A DNA stretch of 64,000 nucleotides from Campylobacterales bacterium (GTDB lineage: Bacteria; Campylobacterota; Campylobacteria; Campylobacterales; Sulfurimonadaceae), in assembly GCA_016938175.1 (NCBI GenBank), contig JAFGVE010000005.1:62001-126000 (forward strand), given 5' to 3'. The notes beneath the pieces are model-generated. The model was not told where the DNA came from. It searched no databases and worked only from the letters and a program-made list of their open reading frames with translations. Position 1 is the stretch's first letter. The number at the start of each line of letters is the position of its first letter. A program made the position numbers and the translations under genes. This document shows, one piece after another, positions 27,993 to 36,732 of this stretch.

Positions 27993-28258
27993 AAATTTTC
28001 TGTACGGAGTTGTATGAAACACAACTCAAAGAAATTTTGGAGAAATTCTCAAAAGAGGATTTCTCAGCAACAAAAGTATTTAAAACCTACCTCGACACAA
28101 TAATTATAAATATACCTACAAAAGCTCAAAAATATAAAAAATCTATATACTTTAATGACGACAATATACGAGATATAGAACATGAAGCTTTTCGAATACC
28201 TTTTTATATTGATAGCGCCAATAATAGTTACCTTATATTGGCAATTATTGAAAAATAA
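27989..28258 (+). CDS. RelE/ParE-family toxin
   Basis: An 89-residue basic protein with the RelE/ParE pattern: an N-terminal helix pair (LYETQLKEILEKFSKEDFSA), then KAQKYKKSIYFNDDNIRDIEHE and the strand FRIPFYIDSANNSYLILAII. The RKSIYF/NIRD-type core is typical of Campylobacterota ParE/RelE toxins, which stop growth by cutting mRNA or poisoning gyrase. Which of these applies cannot be told. Translation is coupled to the small upstream gene by an ATGA overlap. Confidence 0.75.
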   Translation: MKIFCTELYETQLKEILEKFSKEDFSATKVFKTYLDTIIINIPTKAQKYKKSIYFNDDNIRDIEHEAFRIPFYIDSANNSYLILAIIEK

Positions 28259-28339
28259 CCTAGAATAACCTCTAAAAAACTTCTTCTTTACAATAATGTT
28301 TCAATTAGTAACCTTTTTTTATTTCAGAACAATCAAAAA

Positions 28340-28353
28340 GGATAATATTATCC
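28340..28353. repeat. Perfect 14-base palindrome GGATAATATTATCC
   Basis: Lies 82 bases after the toxin stop and 120 bases before the sox promoter region, in a 238-base gap. Flanking aaaag and ctatttt make a bidirectional terminator possible; an operator for the sox genes is the alternative. Confidence 0.4.
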
Positions 28354-28473
28354 CTATTTTCAGTATACTGCACTCTTAGCTATATTTATCATTAAGCATA
28401 AAATGGCATAATATGAGAGTAAAAAGCTTTGTATTTTCGGACGCAAAGTCTATATATAATAAATATAACACAG

Positions 28474-28479
28474 TATAAT
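28474..28479 (+). promoter_or_regulatory. -10 box of the soxCDYZ operon (TATAAT)
   Basis: A perfect TATAAT, seven bases before the AAAGGAG ribosome site of soxC. A second AT-rich tatatataat lies 20 bases upstream, so the exact start is open. Confidence 0.45.
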
Positions 28480-28496
28480 CTATCAAAGGAGACAAT

Positions 28497-29813
28497 GTGG
28501 ATAACAAAAAATCTAATCATGAGATTGATGTGAATAAAAGAGATTTTTTCAGAAAAACAGCTGCCTTATCTGTAACTGCACTTGCTGGAACATCTCTATT
28601 ATCATCTAATGCAAGAGCAGATGATCCAGCTATAATGCACCATGTACCATGGGGGCAAAAATGGGGTGATCCTGTAACAAAAAATCGTTATGGAATTCCA
28701 TCTGCTTATGAGCACAACGTAACAAGAAGAAATACAAAGCTTCTTGCATCAGGTAACTATCGTGCTTCTATTGCCGTTACACCAATACATGAATCAATGG
28801 GAATCATCACTCCAAATGGTCTATTTTTCTCACGTTCACATGGTGGGGTTGCACATGTTGATCCAAACCAATACCGCTTAATGATCCATGGTTTAGTTGA
28901 AAAACCAATCGTACTTACATTAGAGCAACTTAAAAAATATCCGAGTGTTACACGTACACACTTTATTGAATGTCCAGCAAATGGTGGACAAGAGTGGAGA
29001 GGTCCTCAATTTAACTCTGTACAATTTGCAAAAGGTTTCATGAGTTCAGCTGAGTGGACTGGTGTATACATCAAAACAATTCTTGAAGATTTAGGTCTTA
29101 AACCAGATGCTCGCTGGATGCTTGCTGAAGGTTCTGACAACTCTGAAATGGGTCGTACTGTTCCAGTAGAAAAAGTTCTTGATGATGCAATGATTGTTTG
29201 GGGACAAAATGGTGAAGCACTTCGTCCAGAACAAGGGTATCCAGTAAGACTTCTTCTTCCAGGCTGGGAAGGTAACCTATGTGTTAAATGGCTAAAACGC
29301 CTTGAATTCGCTAGTGAGCCATGGTACTGTAAAGAAGAAACTTCTAAATATACTGCTTTAAAACCATCTGGTAAAGCAATTCAACACTTTTATGCGAACG
29401 AAGTAAACTCAACTGTAACATCTCCATCTCCTGAAATTCCATGGACTAACCTTAAAGAAGGTGACATTGTAGAGATTGAAGGTCTTGCATGGTCTGGTAT
29501 GGGAACAATCACTGGTGTTGACATCTCATTTGATGGTGGAAACTCATATGTGCCTGCTAGCTTAAAAGGCCTTGTACTTCCAAAATCATGGACTAGATGG
29601 TCATATATGTATACAATTCCTAAAGATTTCCAAATAAATGGTAAACAAATTATCCTCGCTTCTCGTGCAATGGATGATGCTGGTTATATTCAACCAACTG
29701 TTGACGAAGAGACAGCAATTATGGGTGTAGAGTCTGTATATCACAGAAATGGAATAGAGACTTGGGAAGTAACAGCTACAGGAGAGGTAAACCATGTTCA
29801 ACTTAGATCGTAA
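28497..29813 (+). CDS. soxC: Sulfite/sulfane dehydrogenase molybdenum subunit SoxC
   Basis: A 438-residue SoxC of the sulfite oxidase family. It binds molybdenum cofactor through the Cys in THFIECPANGGQEW and has a C-terminal dimerisation domain (GVDISFDGGNSY). With SoxD it oxidises the sulfane sulfur of the SoxY-bound intermediate in the periplasm. Export is probably Tat-dependent: the N-terminal NKRDFFRKTAAL has KR rather than RR. GTG 28497 is the start, with AAAGG upstream; the overlapping ATG frame stops quickly. It overlaps soxD by 20 bases. Confidence 0.95.
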   Translation: MDNKKSNHEIDVNKRDFFRKTAALSVTALAGTSLLSSNARADDPAIMHHVPWGQKWGDPVTKNRYGIPSAYEHNVTRRNTKLLASGNYRASIAVTPIHESMGIITPNGLFFSRSHGGVAHVDPNQYRLMIHGLVEKPIVLTLEQLKKYPSVTRTHFIECPANGGQEWRGPQFNSVQFAKGFMSSAEWTGVYIKTILEDLGLKPDARWMLAEGSDNSEMGRTVPVEKVLDDAMIVWGQNGEALRPEQGYPVRLLLPGWEGNLCVKWLKRLEFASEPWYCKEETSKYTALKPSGKAIQHFYANEVNSTVTSPSPEIPWTNLKEGDIVEIEGLAWSGMGTITGVDISFDGGNSYVPASLKGLVLPKSWTRWSYMYTIPKDFQINGKQIILASRAMDDAGYIQPTVDEETAIMGVESVYHRNGIETWEVTATGEVNHVQLRS

Positions 29814-30951
29814 ATTAATTATATCTGCTTCAGTAGCAGCAGCTGTAGCAGTTTTTTCAGGATGTATGTCTGGAAATGCTGAACCAAAGGGTGAAAGCAC
29901 TGTAAATGGTAAACCAACTATTGATGGTGGTGTTTACTACCCAGTTGTTAACGATAAAACTGGTCCTTACTATGTAAACCCTCAAGTTGCAATAGATGCA
30001 AAAAAAATATATAACGGACGTGTTCCAACTGCAAATGAACTAAAAGCATGGGATAAAGATCTTATGCCCGATGGTACAGGCTATCCAGAAGGTGAAGGTT
30101 CTGTCGAAGATGGTGAAGCACTTTATGAAGCACAGTGTGTTATGTGTCACGGAGACTTTGGCTCAGGTGGTGGTGGATATCCAGCGCTTGCTAAAGGGAA
30201 TGGTTATGAACTTAAAAAGACTTTAACAAACAACAGATATAAAAATGCTGATGGTGATGGTCCAGTTCGTGTATTTGGTTCTTATTGGCCAAAAGTTAGT
30301 ACACTATGGTGGTATATTCAAGATGGTATGCCTCACCCAATGAGTAAAACACTTACTGTTGATGAGACATACGCATTAACTGCCTACATCTTAAATATCA
30401 ACGAAATTGAGTATGAAGGTGAGCCTATTGATGAGGAATTTGTACTAGATCGCGAAAAAATGATGAAAATAGTACTTCCAAATAATGATGGCTTCATACC
30501 AAATATTGATGGTCCTACTGGTCCTGATGACGTTCGTGCATTCTATGCAGATCCAAATAACTTTGGAGCAAAAAAAGTTAACCCTGCTGAGCGTTGTATG
30601 AAAGACTGTTTAGAGCCAACAGCAAAAGTTACTTATATAGCAGGTGCAGGTATCTCTGAGTTCTTACCTCCAATGGCAACAGAAAGATCTCTTCCAAAAA
30701 CAGAAGAGTCAAACGGTGGAGCTAAAAAACATTACGAAGAAGCTTGTATGATGTGTCATGCAGATACAAGTATGGGAGCTCCAGCTGTAGGAGATGCGAA
30801 AGCATGGGCAGCTGTAACTGCTAAAGGTATGGATGCTGTATATCATAATGGTATCAATGGTATCAATGGTATGCCTCCAAAAGGTGGTTCAGACCTATCA
30901 GATGCAGACTTCAAATCAGTTGTTGATTATATGATCAGCCAAAGTAAATAA
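29794..30951 (+). CDS. soxD: Di-heme cytochrome c subunit SoxD
   Basis: A 385-residue di-heme cytochrome c, electron acceptor of SoxC. Heme sites are CVMCH (around residue 108) and CMMCH near residue 312; the latter is followed by a Gly-rich MGAPAVGD. It begins with a signal and a possible lipobox (AVFSGC), so it may be anchored to a membrane rather than soluble. The ATG lies inside the soxC end, giving coupled translation. The order soxC-soxD-soxY-soxZ is the second sox cluster of Sulfurimonas-type bacteria. Confidence 0.94.
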   Translation: MFNLDRKLIISASVAAAVAVFSGCMSGNAEPKGESTVNGKPTIDGGVYYPVVNDKTGPYYVNPQVAIDAKKIYNGRVPTANELKAWDKDLMPDGTGYPEGEGSVEDGEALYEAQCVMCHGDFGSGGGGYPALAKGNGYELKKTLTNNRYKNADGDGPVRVFGSYWPKVSTLWWYIQDGMPHPMSKTLTVDETYALTAYILNINEIEYEGEPIDEEFVLDREKMMKIVLPNNDGFIPNIDGPTGPDDVRAFYADPNNFGAKKVNPAERCMKDCLEPTAKVTYIAGAGISEFLPPMATERSLPKTEESNGGAKKHYEEACMMCHADTSMGAPAVGDAKAWAAVTAKGMDAVYHNGINGINGMPPKGGSDLSDADFKSVVDYMISQSK

Positions 30952-30966
30952 AAAAAGGAAATAACC

Positions 30967-31449
30967 ATGGAAAGAAGACAATTTTTAAATTTAACTCTAG
31001 GTGCATTAGCTTTAGCTGTTGTACCTGCAAGTGTTAGAGCTGAAGACTTCAGAACTCTTAAGCCAAATGTTTGGACTGCACACACAGTTGATGACGCTAT
31101 TAAAGCTATGTATGGTACAACTGAACTTATTGAAAACGGTAGTGTTTTCTTAAAAGCTTCAGGTGAAGCATATAACAGCGGTAAAAAAGCTGTTGCAAGT
31201 AGTGGTGGAGCTATTCCTGTAGTTTTCTCAACAGAAGTACCTGCAAAAACTATTTCAGTTTATCAAGATGCAAACCCAGAGTCAGCTGTTATTGTTTACT
31301 CAGTGAACGAGTACTCAGTAAACGAATATGAAATTAAAATCAAAATGGGTAAACCAGGAACTATTACAGTTGTAGTTGAAGGTCAAGACGGTAAGCTTTA
31401 CGCTGCTAAACAAACTCTTGATGTTGCTCTTGGTGGATGTGAAGGTTAA
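30967..31449 (+). CDS. soxY: Sulfur carrier subunit SoxY
   Basis: A 160-residue periplasmic SoxY. It has a twin-arginine signal (ERRQFLNLTLGALAL) and the terminal sulfur-carrying swinging arm: the protein ends LGGCEG, where the family usually has GGCGG, so the substrate-binding Cys is present with a slightly altered tail. It carries the sulfur substrate while SoxCD oxidises it. It lies 15 bases after soxD and 49 before soxZ, the usual Y-Z pairing. Confidence 0.94.
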   Translation: MERRQFLNLTLGALALAVVPASVRAEDFRTLKPNVWTAHTVDDAIKAMYGTTELIENGSVFLKASGEAYNSGKKAVASSGGAIPVVFSTEVPAKTISVYQDANPESAVIVYSVNEYSVNEYEIKIKMGKPGTITVVVEGQDGKLYAAKQTLDVALGGCEG

Positions 31450-31498
31450 TTCCTTTACCGCGTTTCAGACTAAATATTATTAATTACAAGGAAATAAA

Positions 31499-31813
31499 AT
31501 GGCTGGTATTAAAGTAAAAGCAAAACTAAAAAAAGGCGTTGTAAATGTGAAAGCTATGGCTAAACACGAAATGAGCACATACAACCAAATGGAAAAGAAG
31601 ACTGGTAATAGAGAAGATGCAAACTTCATTACTCACATTACAGCTACTGTAAACGGTAAAGTTGTATTTGATGCATCAACAAGTCAATTTCTTTCTAAGA
31701 ACCCTATCTTCAAATTCAACTTCAAAGGGATTGGAGCAGCAGGTGATACAGTAGTAATGACAGCTGTAGACCGTAAAGGTGGTAAACTTTCAGGTAAAGG
31801 GAAACTTAAATAA
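31499..31813 (+). CDS. soxZ: Sulfur carrier partner SoxZ
   Basis: A 104-residue SoxZ, the partner of SoxY in the thiosulfate-carrying heterodimer. The immunoglobulin-like fold is seen as IKVKAKLKKGVVNVKAMAKH, FITHITATVNGKVVFDA and GDTVVMTAVDRKGGKL. It lacks a signal and is exported folded with SoxY through the Tat pathway. It ends the operon, directly before a clear terminator. Confidence 0.95.
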   Translation: MAGIKVKAKLKKGVVNVKAMAKHEMSTYNQMEKKTGNREDANFITHITATVNGKVVFDASTSQFLSKNPIFKFNFKGIGAAGDTVVMTAVDRKGGKLSGKGKLK

Positions 31814-31831
31814 TTTCCCTCCCCTTTATTT

Positions 31832-31849
31832 GAAGCCCATAAGGGCTTC
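31832..31849 (+). terminator. Rho-independent terminator of soxCDYZ
   Basis: A perfect 7-base stem gaagccc/gggcttc with an ataa loop, followed by ttctctctttc. It lies 18 bases after the soxZ stop. Confidence 0.8.
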
Positions 31850-31954
31850 TTCTCTCTTTCAACAAACAATCCTAATTCAAAACTTTTTAATCATTTCTTT
31901 TTAAACAATATCATCTTATAATTTAGAAAACATTTTTTATATATTGAGGTTTTT

Positions 31955-32386
31955 ATGATAGGAAAAGTTATAGAAATATTTATTACGCAAAATGATGCTA
32001 ACAAAACACGCAGAAGTGTTGATTCAATTCAAGTCGACGAGAATGGAATCATAGGTGATAAGTTTTACGCAAAAGATTCTCAAAGACTTATTCTAATTAC
32101 ATCTTTGGATAGCTACAAATTAACAAAAGAAAATGACATCCATCTTGAGTATGGCTCATTGGGAGAGAACCTTCTTATTGATGTCAATCCATATTCACTT
32201 TTACCAGGCGAGCAGCTAGTCATAGGAAATACAACACTAAAGATAACGCAAAACTGTACCCTCTGCAAAGGTCTCTCAAGTATAGATAGTAAACTTCCTA
32301 AGCTACTGAAAAATGATAGAGGCATCTTTGCAAAAGTTGTTGGAAAAGGTGGTGTGATAAAGTTACAAGATAAAGTCAAATTTTAA
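31955..32386 (+). CDS. MOSC-domain protein
   Basis: A 143-residue MOSC-domain protein (molybdenum cofactor sulfurase C-terminal type). It shows RSVDSIQVDENGIIGDKF, GSLGENLLID and the Cys-containing QNCTLCKGL at about residues 104-112, where the family's sulfur-carrying Cys lies. It should handle molybdenum cofactor or sulfur in the cytoplasm. Lying next to soxC, a molybdoenzyme gene, is suggestive but unproven. It is an independent transcript, beyond the soxZ terminator. The Cys pattern CTLC is more crowded than in typical members. Confidence 0.85.
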   Translation: MIGKVIEIFITQNDANKTRRSVDSIQVDENGIIGDKFYAKDSQRLILITSLDSYKLTKENDIHLEYGSLGENLLIDVNPYSLLPGEQLVIGNTTLKITQNCTLCKGLSSIDSKLPKLLKNDRGIFAKVVGKGGVIKLQDKVKF

Positions 32387-32454
32387 CCCTATTAATATAG
32401 TTTATATATAAATGATGTTAGAGTACTAGTCTTAATCTCAAAAAAGGAAAAAGC

Positions 32455-33426
32455 GTGAAAAAAATATATTCACTTATTATTGCTGCTTTAGTAGCAATGT
32501 CAATTGTTGGCTGTAATGGAACTGAGGCTGCTCCGGCTAAACCAAAGAAAATTCAAAATGTACAGGTATATTCAGCTCCTAATGCTGATGGTGCAATCAC
32601 TGCGAAAACTGTAGAACAAGGCTTTGACGCTGTAGGTTTATCAATTGCTGGTAACAACGATATGAATAAACCATTTAGCCTAAGATTTAATAAAACTCAC
32701 TACAAGGTATACAACCTTGCAATGTTTAGTAATGCAGAGTTAACACTTAAACTTATCAAAAAGTACCCTAACTTTGGTGCACTAACTCCACTAACAATGT
32801 CAATCTGGTCAGATGATGAAGCAAAGACTATGAATGTATCTACACTTAACATTCACGGTATGGCAAGAGCGGCTGGTATTCCAGTAACTGATCCAGACCT
32901 TATTGCATATGCAGATCTAGTACAAAAAGCGCTTACAACTGGTATGCCAAATGGAACTTTTAAAGATCTTGACTATACAGTTAAATTTCCAGACAAAAAA
33001 CTTGCAACTGACTTTGTTGTTGAATTAGAAGAAGATGCTGATCCGGCGACAACTGTTGAAGATTTTGAAGCTGAATTTGAAGGTGAGTTAGAGCCATTAG
33101 GTTTCTTATTACCAAACTACTCTAACTTACAAGAAGAGATTTTTGATGATGCTGGGTACACTGGTGTATATGACTTTTACCACACTTACTCAATTTGTAA
33201 ATTTGATGTAATCTTCCCAGTATCAAAACTTCACCCGGAAGCTGGTGCATGGGCGCCATGTTCATTCTATATCTATAAAAAATCAGATGAGAATATTATG
33301 CGTATGGGATTCTTATCGGTTGATAACTGGATTACTACTCTAGACATTGAAGATGAAGAGTCAATCAAACCACTTCGCGAAGCGCAAGGTATGATTGAAA
33401 AAATCATCAAAAACATTACAGAGTAA
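32455..33426 (+). CDS. Exported lipoprotein of unknown function, DUF302-like, sox-linked
   Basis: A 323-residue lipoprotein: signal with lipobox SIVGC, mature part acidic. FGALTPLTMSIW and a conserved ending, APCSFYIYKKSDENIMRMG, then LDIEDEES, are shared with the product of the next gene. The fold resembles DUF302 proteins in its strand pattern and TPL/DIED motifs; this is a weak match. GTG start after AAGGA. It lies downstream of the sox and MOSC genes, and a role at the cell envelope in sulfur metabolism is possible. No characterised relative is recognised. Confidence 0.75.
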   Translation: MKKIYSLIIAALVAMSIVGCNGTEAAPAKPKKIQNVQVYSAPNADGAITAKTVEQGFDAVGLSIAGNNDMNKPFSLRFNKTHYKVYNLAMFSNAELTLKLIKKYPNFGALTPLTMSIWSDDEAKTMNVSTLNIHGMARAAGIPVTDPDLIAYADLVQKALTTGMPNGTFKDLDYTVKFPDKKLATDFVVELEEDADPATTVEDFEAEFEGELEPLGFLLPNYSNLQEEIFDDAGYTGVYDFYHTYSICKFDVIFPVSKLHPEAGAWAPCSFYIYKKSDENIMRMGFLSVDNWITTLDIEDEESIKPLREAQGMIEKIIKNITE

Positions 33427-33531
33427 TCTCTACTTTATATCGAGACTATGCTCTCGATATATCCTCACTATCTCATTTAGTACAATAAAAGTACTTTTTA
33501 GAAGTATTTTTCTTTTACTATAGGAGTCACA

Positions 33532-34521
33532 ATGATACAAAAAATCGCACTATCACTACTATTTACATCTTCATTTATGTTTACAAGCGCTCTTGCTTTT
33601 ACACCAAGTGCCAATGATAAACTTGCAGTAGAATATACACTTGAAGAGACGGATGCAGATACAGACAAAAAGTTTTTTGATTTTACTGGAAAACCACTTG
33701 CAAAGATCGGTTTTTTTGTAAATGATGCTCACCATAATGTTAATAATGTCTATGAACAGCAAGTGGGAGAGACTTCACTAGAACAACTCTCTTTCTCATC
33801 ACTCATCAATGATGACAAGGCAAGACCTCTATTTAACACTGACCCACGTTTAGGTGGATTTACTCCATTTAACCTTGTTATTTACAGAAAAAAAGAGGAT
33901 AGTAAAACAGTTATTACTCACATTATGCCCGAAGCTGCTTTAGACATTTTGCAAATCTCTGATGCTTCTGTAAGAGAGAGTTTTATAAATATGTTCAAAC
34001 CTCTTGATGCAGAGATAGAAAAAATATTTAAAACAACAAAGTCATATACAAAACTCCATGGCTATGCAAAAGACACAATGATGACATTTGAGCTTCCATT
34101 TGAAGAGCCGGATGATATTGATGATTTTTTTGATGAGTTTCAAGAGGAATTTGAGAGTGCGTTTGAGACAAAGGGCTACATCATTGCAGGTTTTTACAAC
34201 ATGAAATACAGCCTCAATACAGAAAAAGATGTGCTCCCTGGTTTTGACCAGTATGTAGTATGGTCACTCTGCCATATTCCATTCTCATACACTATTTTTG
34301 ATGGTCCAAATCCACTTCCAAAAGCAGCAATGTTTGCACCCTGTTCAATGTATGTTTACATTAAAAAGGGAGAAAATAAAATGGTTATAGGTATGCCTAC
34401 GCTTGGTGCTTGGGCAGCAGCTCTGGATATAAAAGATGAAGAAAAACTCAAAAAAATCAACCAACTAGATACTGAAATACCTGCAATTATTGAATCCTTA
34501 GGTGGTGTAAAAACTTACTAA
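33532..34521 (+). CDS. Exported paralog of the preceding lipoprotein, DUF302-like
   Basis: A 329-residue secreted protein with a signal peptide ending near TSALAF and no lipobox, so it should be soluble in the periplasm. It aligns with the preceding product through its length: LGGFTPFNLVIY matches FGALTPLTMSIW, and APCSMYVYIKKGENKMVIG matches APCSFYIYKKSDENIMRMG, followed by LDIKDEEK. The pair arose by duplication and gives one membrane-anchored and one free copy. Both keep two Cys positions, in SLC/SIC and APCS. Function unknown. Confidence 0.75.
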   Translation: MIQKIALSLLFTSSFMFTSALAFTPSANDKLAVEYTLEETDADTDKKFFDFTGKPLAKIGFFVNDAHHNVNNVYEQQVGETSLEQLSFSSLINDDKARPLFNTDPRLGGFTPFNLVIYRKKEDSKTVITHIMPEAALDILQISDASVRESFINMFKPLDAEIEKIFKTTKSYTKLHGYAKDTMMTFELPFEEPDDIDDFFDEFQEEFESAFETKGYIIAGFYNMKYSLNTEKDVLPGFDQYVVWSLCHIPFSYTIFDGPNPLPKAAMFAPCSMYVYIKKGENKMVIGMPTLGAWAAALDIKDEEKLKKINQLDTEIPAIIESLGGVKTY

Positions 34522-34528
34522 TGAAAGA

Positions 34529-34556
34529 GACTAAATACTATTGATAGTATTTAGTC
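34529..34556. terminator. Convergent hairpin covering the end of aroC
   Basis: A perfect 12-base stem, gactaaatacta and its complement around a ttga loop. It includes the last aroC codons and stop, so the two converging transcripts share it. T-runs are weak. Confidence 0.55.
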
Positions 34557-35611
34557 ACTCCCTCCATATTAGAGCCCATATTGAGCAGTAGCATATCAGC
34601 AATTACAAGTGCTGCCATTGCTTCACATACAACTGTTCCACGAATTGCTACACATGGATCGTGTCTTCCTTTTAAAGAAAAATCCACTTCTTCATTTGTT
34701 GTTGTAACAGTACGCTGTTCTTGAAAAATAGATGGCGTTGGCTTAAAGTAGACGTTTAAAACAATATCATCACCATTACTAATCCCACCTAATATTCCAC
34801 CTGAATGATTCGTTTCAAAACCATTTGCTCTGATTGAATCATTATTTTGAGAACCTCTTACACGTGAACTCAAAACTCCATCTCCAATTTCTACGGCTTT
34901 TACTGCATTAAGTCCCATCATAGCATCTGCTAATAAAGCATCAAGTTTATAATAGAGTGGTTGTCCTAAGCCAATTGGCACGCCTTTTATCAAAACACGA
35001 GAGGCACCACCAACAGAATCATGCATATTTTTTGCTTCTAATATAGCAGCTTTTTGTTCTTCTTCTTTTGTAGGATCAAGAGCATAAATAATACTGCCTT
35101 TAGCATGTTCATAATCAAAGTTATCTGATGCGATGCCTGCAACCTCACTTATACCGCTAAAAACCTCAATATCTAGCTCTTTTAACATCAACTTCGCTAT
35201 AGCTCCAGCAGCAACTCTTGCAGCTGTTTCACGTGCAGAACTTCTTCCTCCACCTCTATAGTCTCTAATTCCATATTTATGAAAGTATGTAAAGTCAGCA
35301 TGTCCTGGACGAAATACATCTTTAATGTTTGAATAGTCTTTAGACTTTTGATTTGTATTGTAAATTATCATAGCAATTGGAGTACCTGTACTCATACCCT
35401 CAAATACACCACTTAATATCTCTACACTATCAGCTTCTTTACGGGCTGTTTCAAATTCACTTTTACCAGGCTTTCGGCGATCTAATTCGGATTGAATATA
35501 GGCTTCGTCTATCTTGAGTCCTGCAGGTACTCCATCTAAAATACACCCTAAAGCCTTACCATGAGACTCTCCAAACGTACTGAAACGTAACTTCATTCCA
35601 AAACTATTCAC
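34538..35611 (-). CDS. aroC: Chorismate synthase
   Basis: A 357-residue chorismate synthase, which turns 5-enolpyruvylshikimate 3-phosphate into chorismate using reduced FMN; last step of the shikimate pathway. Signatures are [20 protein letters not shown] near the N-terminus, [20 protein letters not shown] with [19 protein letters not shown], and [20 protein letters not shown]. The ATG overlaps the rnc stop by four bases. The order rnhA-rnc-aroC is conserved in Helicobacter pylori. Confidence 0.97.
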   Translation of the reverse strand: MNSFGMKLRFSTFGESHGKALGCILDGVPAGLKIDEAYIQSELDRRKPGKSEFETARKEADSVEILSGVFEGMSTGTPIAMIIYNTNQKSKDYSNIKDVFRPGHADFTYFHKYGIRDYRGGGRSSARETAARVAAGAIAKLMLKELDIEVFSGISEVAGIASDNFDYEHAKGSIIYALDPTKEEEQKAAILEAKNMHDSVGGASRVLIKGVPIGLGQPLYYKLDALLADAMMGLNAVKAVEIGDGVLSSRVRGSQNNDSIRANGFETNHSGGILGGISNGDDIVLNVYFKPTPSIFQEQRTVTTTNEEVDFSLKGRHDPCVAIRGTVVCEAMAALVIADMLLLNMGSNMEGVTKYYQ

Positions 35612-36291
35612 TCTGCTTCCTTTGTCAATATTTTCACCACTTTTTCCGCAGCCTTTTGCTGTGCAATTTTTTTGCTTTTGCCAATAGCTCTAGCGTACTC
35701 TTTACCTTCGATAAAAATACCTACTTCAAACTCTTTTTTATGGTCAGGTCCACGACTTGCAATTACTTTATACTCAGGTGTTATACCATAACTAGCTTGC
35801 GTCATCTCTTGGAGAGTAGTTTTAAAGTCTCTAAAAAGAGAATCTAAAGAAATTTCATCGTAATTACTCTCCAAAATTCTAATTACCATGTCCTGAGCCT
35901 TTTGCAAGCCTGCTTCAAGATATACAGCACCTATTATCGCTTCAAAAGCATTAGAGAGTAAAGATGGCTTCTCTCTTCCCCCATTATTCTCTTCAGCATT
36001 TGAAAGTAAAATATACTCTCCTAAATCAAGAGAACGTGCTAACTTGTCAAATCCCATCTCATTAACTAGAGAAGCACGTATCTTAGAGAGTTTACCCTCA
36101 TTAGACTTTCTAAACTTCACAAAAAGATACTCTCCAACAATGAGATCTAAAACAGCATCTCCAAGAAACTCTAAACGTTCATTGTCATAAGACTGTTTAT
36201 AACTTTTATGTGTAAGTGCTTCTAATATAAGTTGTTTATCTTGAAACGTATATCCCAGTCTCTTTTCTAATGATTCTATCTCTTTTGCCAT
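35608..36291 (-). CDS. rnc: Ribonuclease III
   Basis: A 227-residue double-strand-specific endonuclease for rRNA maturation and mRNA decay. The catalytic signature is [20 protein letters not shown], and a second acidic residue is in [15 protein letters not shown]. The C-terminal domain (about residues 155-225) is a dsRNA-binding domain ending in [20 protein letters not shown]. Normal length. It sits 9 bases after rnhA in a leftward operon and overlaps aroC. Confidence 0.97.
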   Translation of the reverse strand: MAKEIESLEKRLGYTFQDKQLILEALTHKSYKQSYDNERLEFLGDAVLDLIVGEYLFVKFRKSNEGKLSKIRASLVNEMGFDKLARSLDLGEYILLSNAEENNGGREKPSLLSNAFEAIIGAVYLEAGLQKAQDMVIRILESNYDEISLDSLFRDFKTTLQEMTQASYGITPEYKVIASRGPDHKKEFEVGIFIEGKEYARAIGKSKKIAQQKAAEKVVKILTKEAE

Positions 36292-36300
36292 CTTATTTTC

Positions 36301-36732
36301 CTAGTTTAGTGAGTCTTTAACAGCTTGTGCAGCATCACGAGCCAACTTATCACACCTTTCATTCTCTTCATGACCATCATGGCCTCTAACCCATACAGCA
36401 GTAATTTTATGTGGTTTTGATACTTCTATATACTCCTGCCAGAGGTCAGGATTTTTAACTTTTTTAAACTCTTTTTGTATCCAGCCTCTAAGCCATTCAT
36501 TTATACCTTTTACAACGTATGATGAATCAGAAATTATCTCAACATCACAAGGCTCTTTTAGCACTCTTAGTCCTTCAATAACTGCTAAAAGCTCCATTCT
36601 ATTATTTGTTGTATCCTTAAACCCTGCACTCAGTTCACGCTCTTTATCTCCATAACGTAAAATCGTGCCATACCCACCAGGACCGGGATTTCCTAAAGAG
36701 CTACCATCACTGAAAAGAGTTATTTTCTTCAC
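36301..36732 (-). CDS. rnhA: Ribonuclease HI
   Basis: A 143-residue type I ribonuclease H, which degrades RNA in RNA-DNA hybrids. It has the catalytic residues Asp in FSDGSSLGNPG, Glu in NNRMELLAVIEGLR, Asp in ISDSSYVVKGIN and the last Asp in ERCDKLARDAA, with the basic WLRGWIQKEFKKVKNPDLW substrate-binding protrusion. Length is typical. Its start overlaps the TPR gene's end by 26 bases. Confidence 0.97.
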   Translation of the reverse strand: MKKITLFSDGSSLGNPGPGGYGTILRYGDKERELSAGFKDTTNNRMELLAVIEGLRVLKEPCDVEIISDSSYVVKGINEWLRGWIQKEFKKVKNPDLWQEYIEVSKPHKITAVWVRGHDGHEENERCDKLARDAAQAVKDSLN

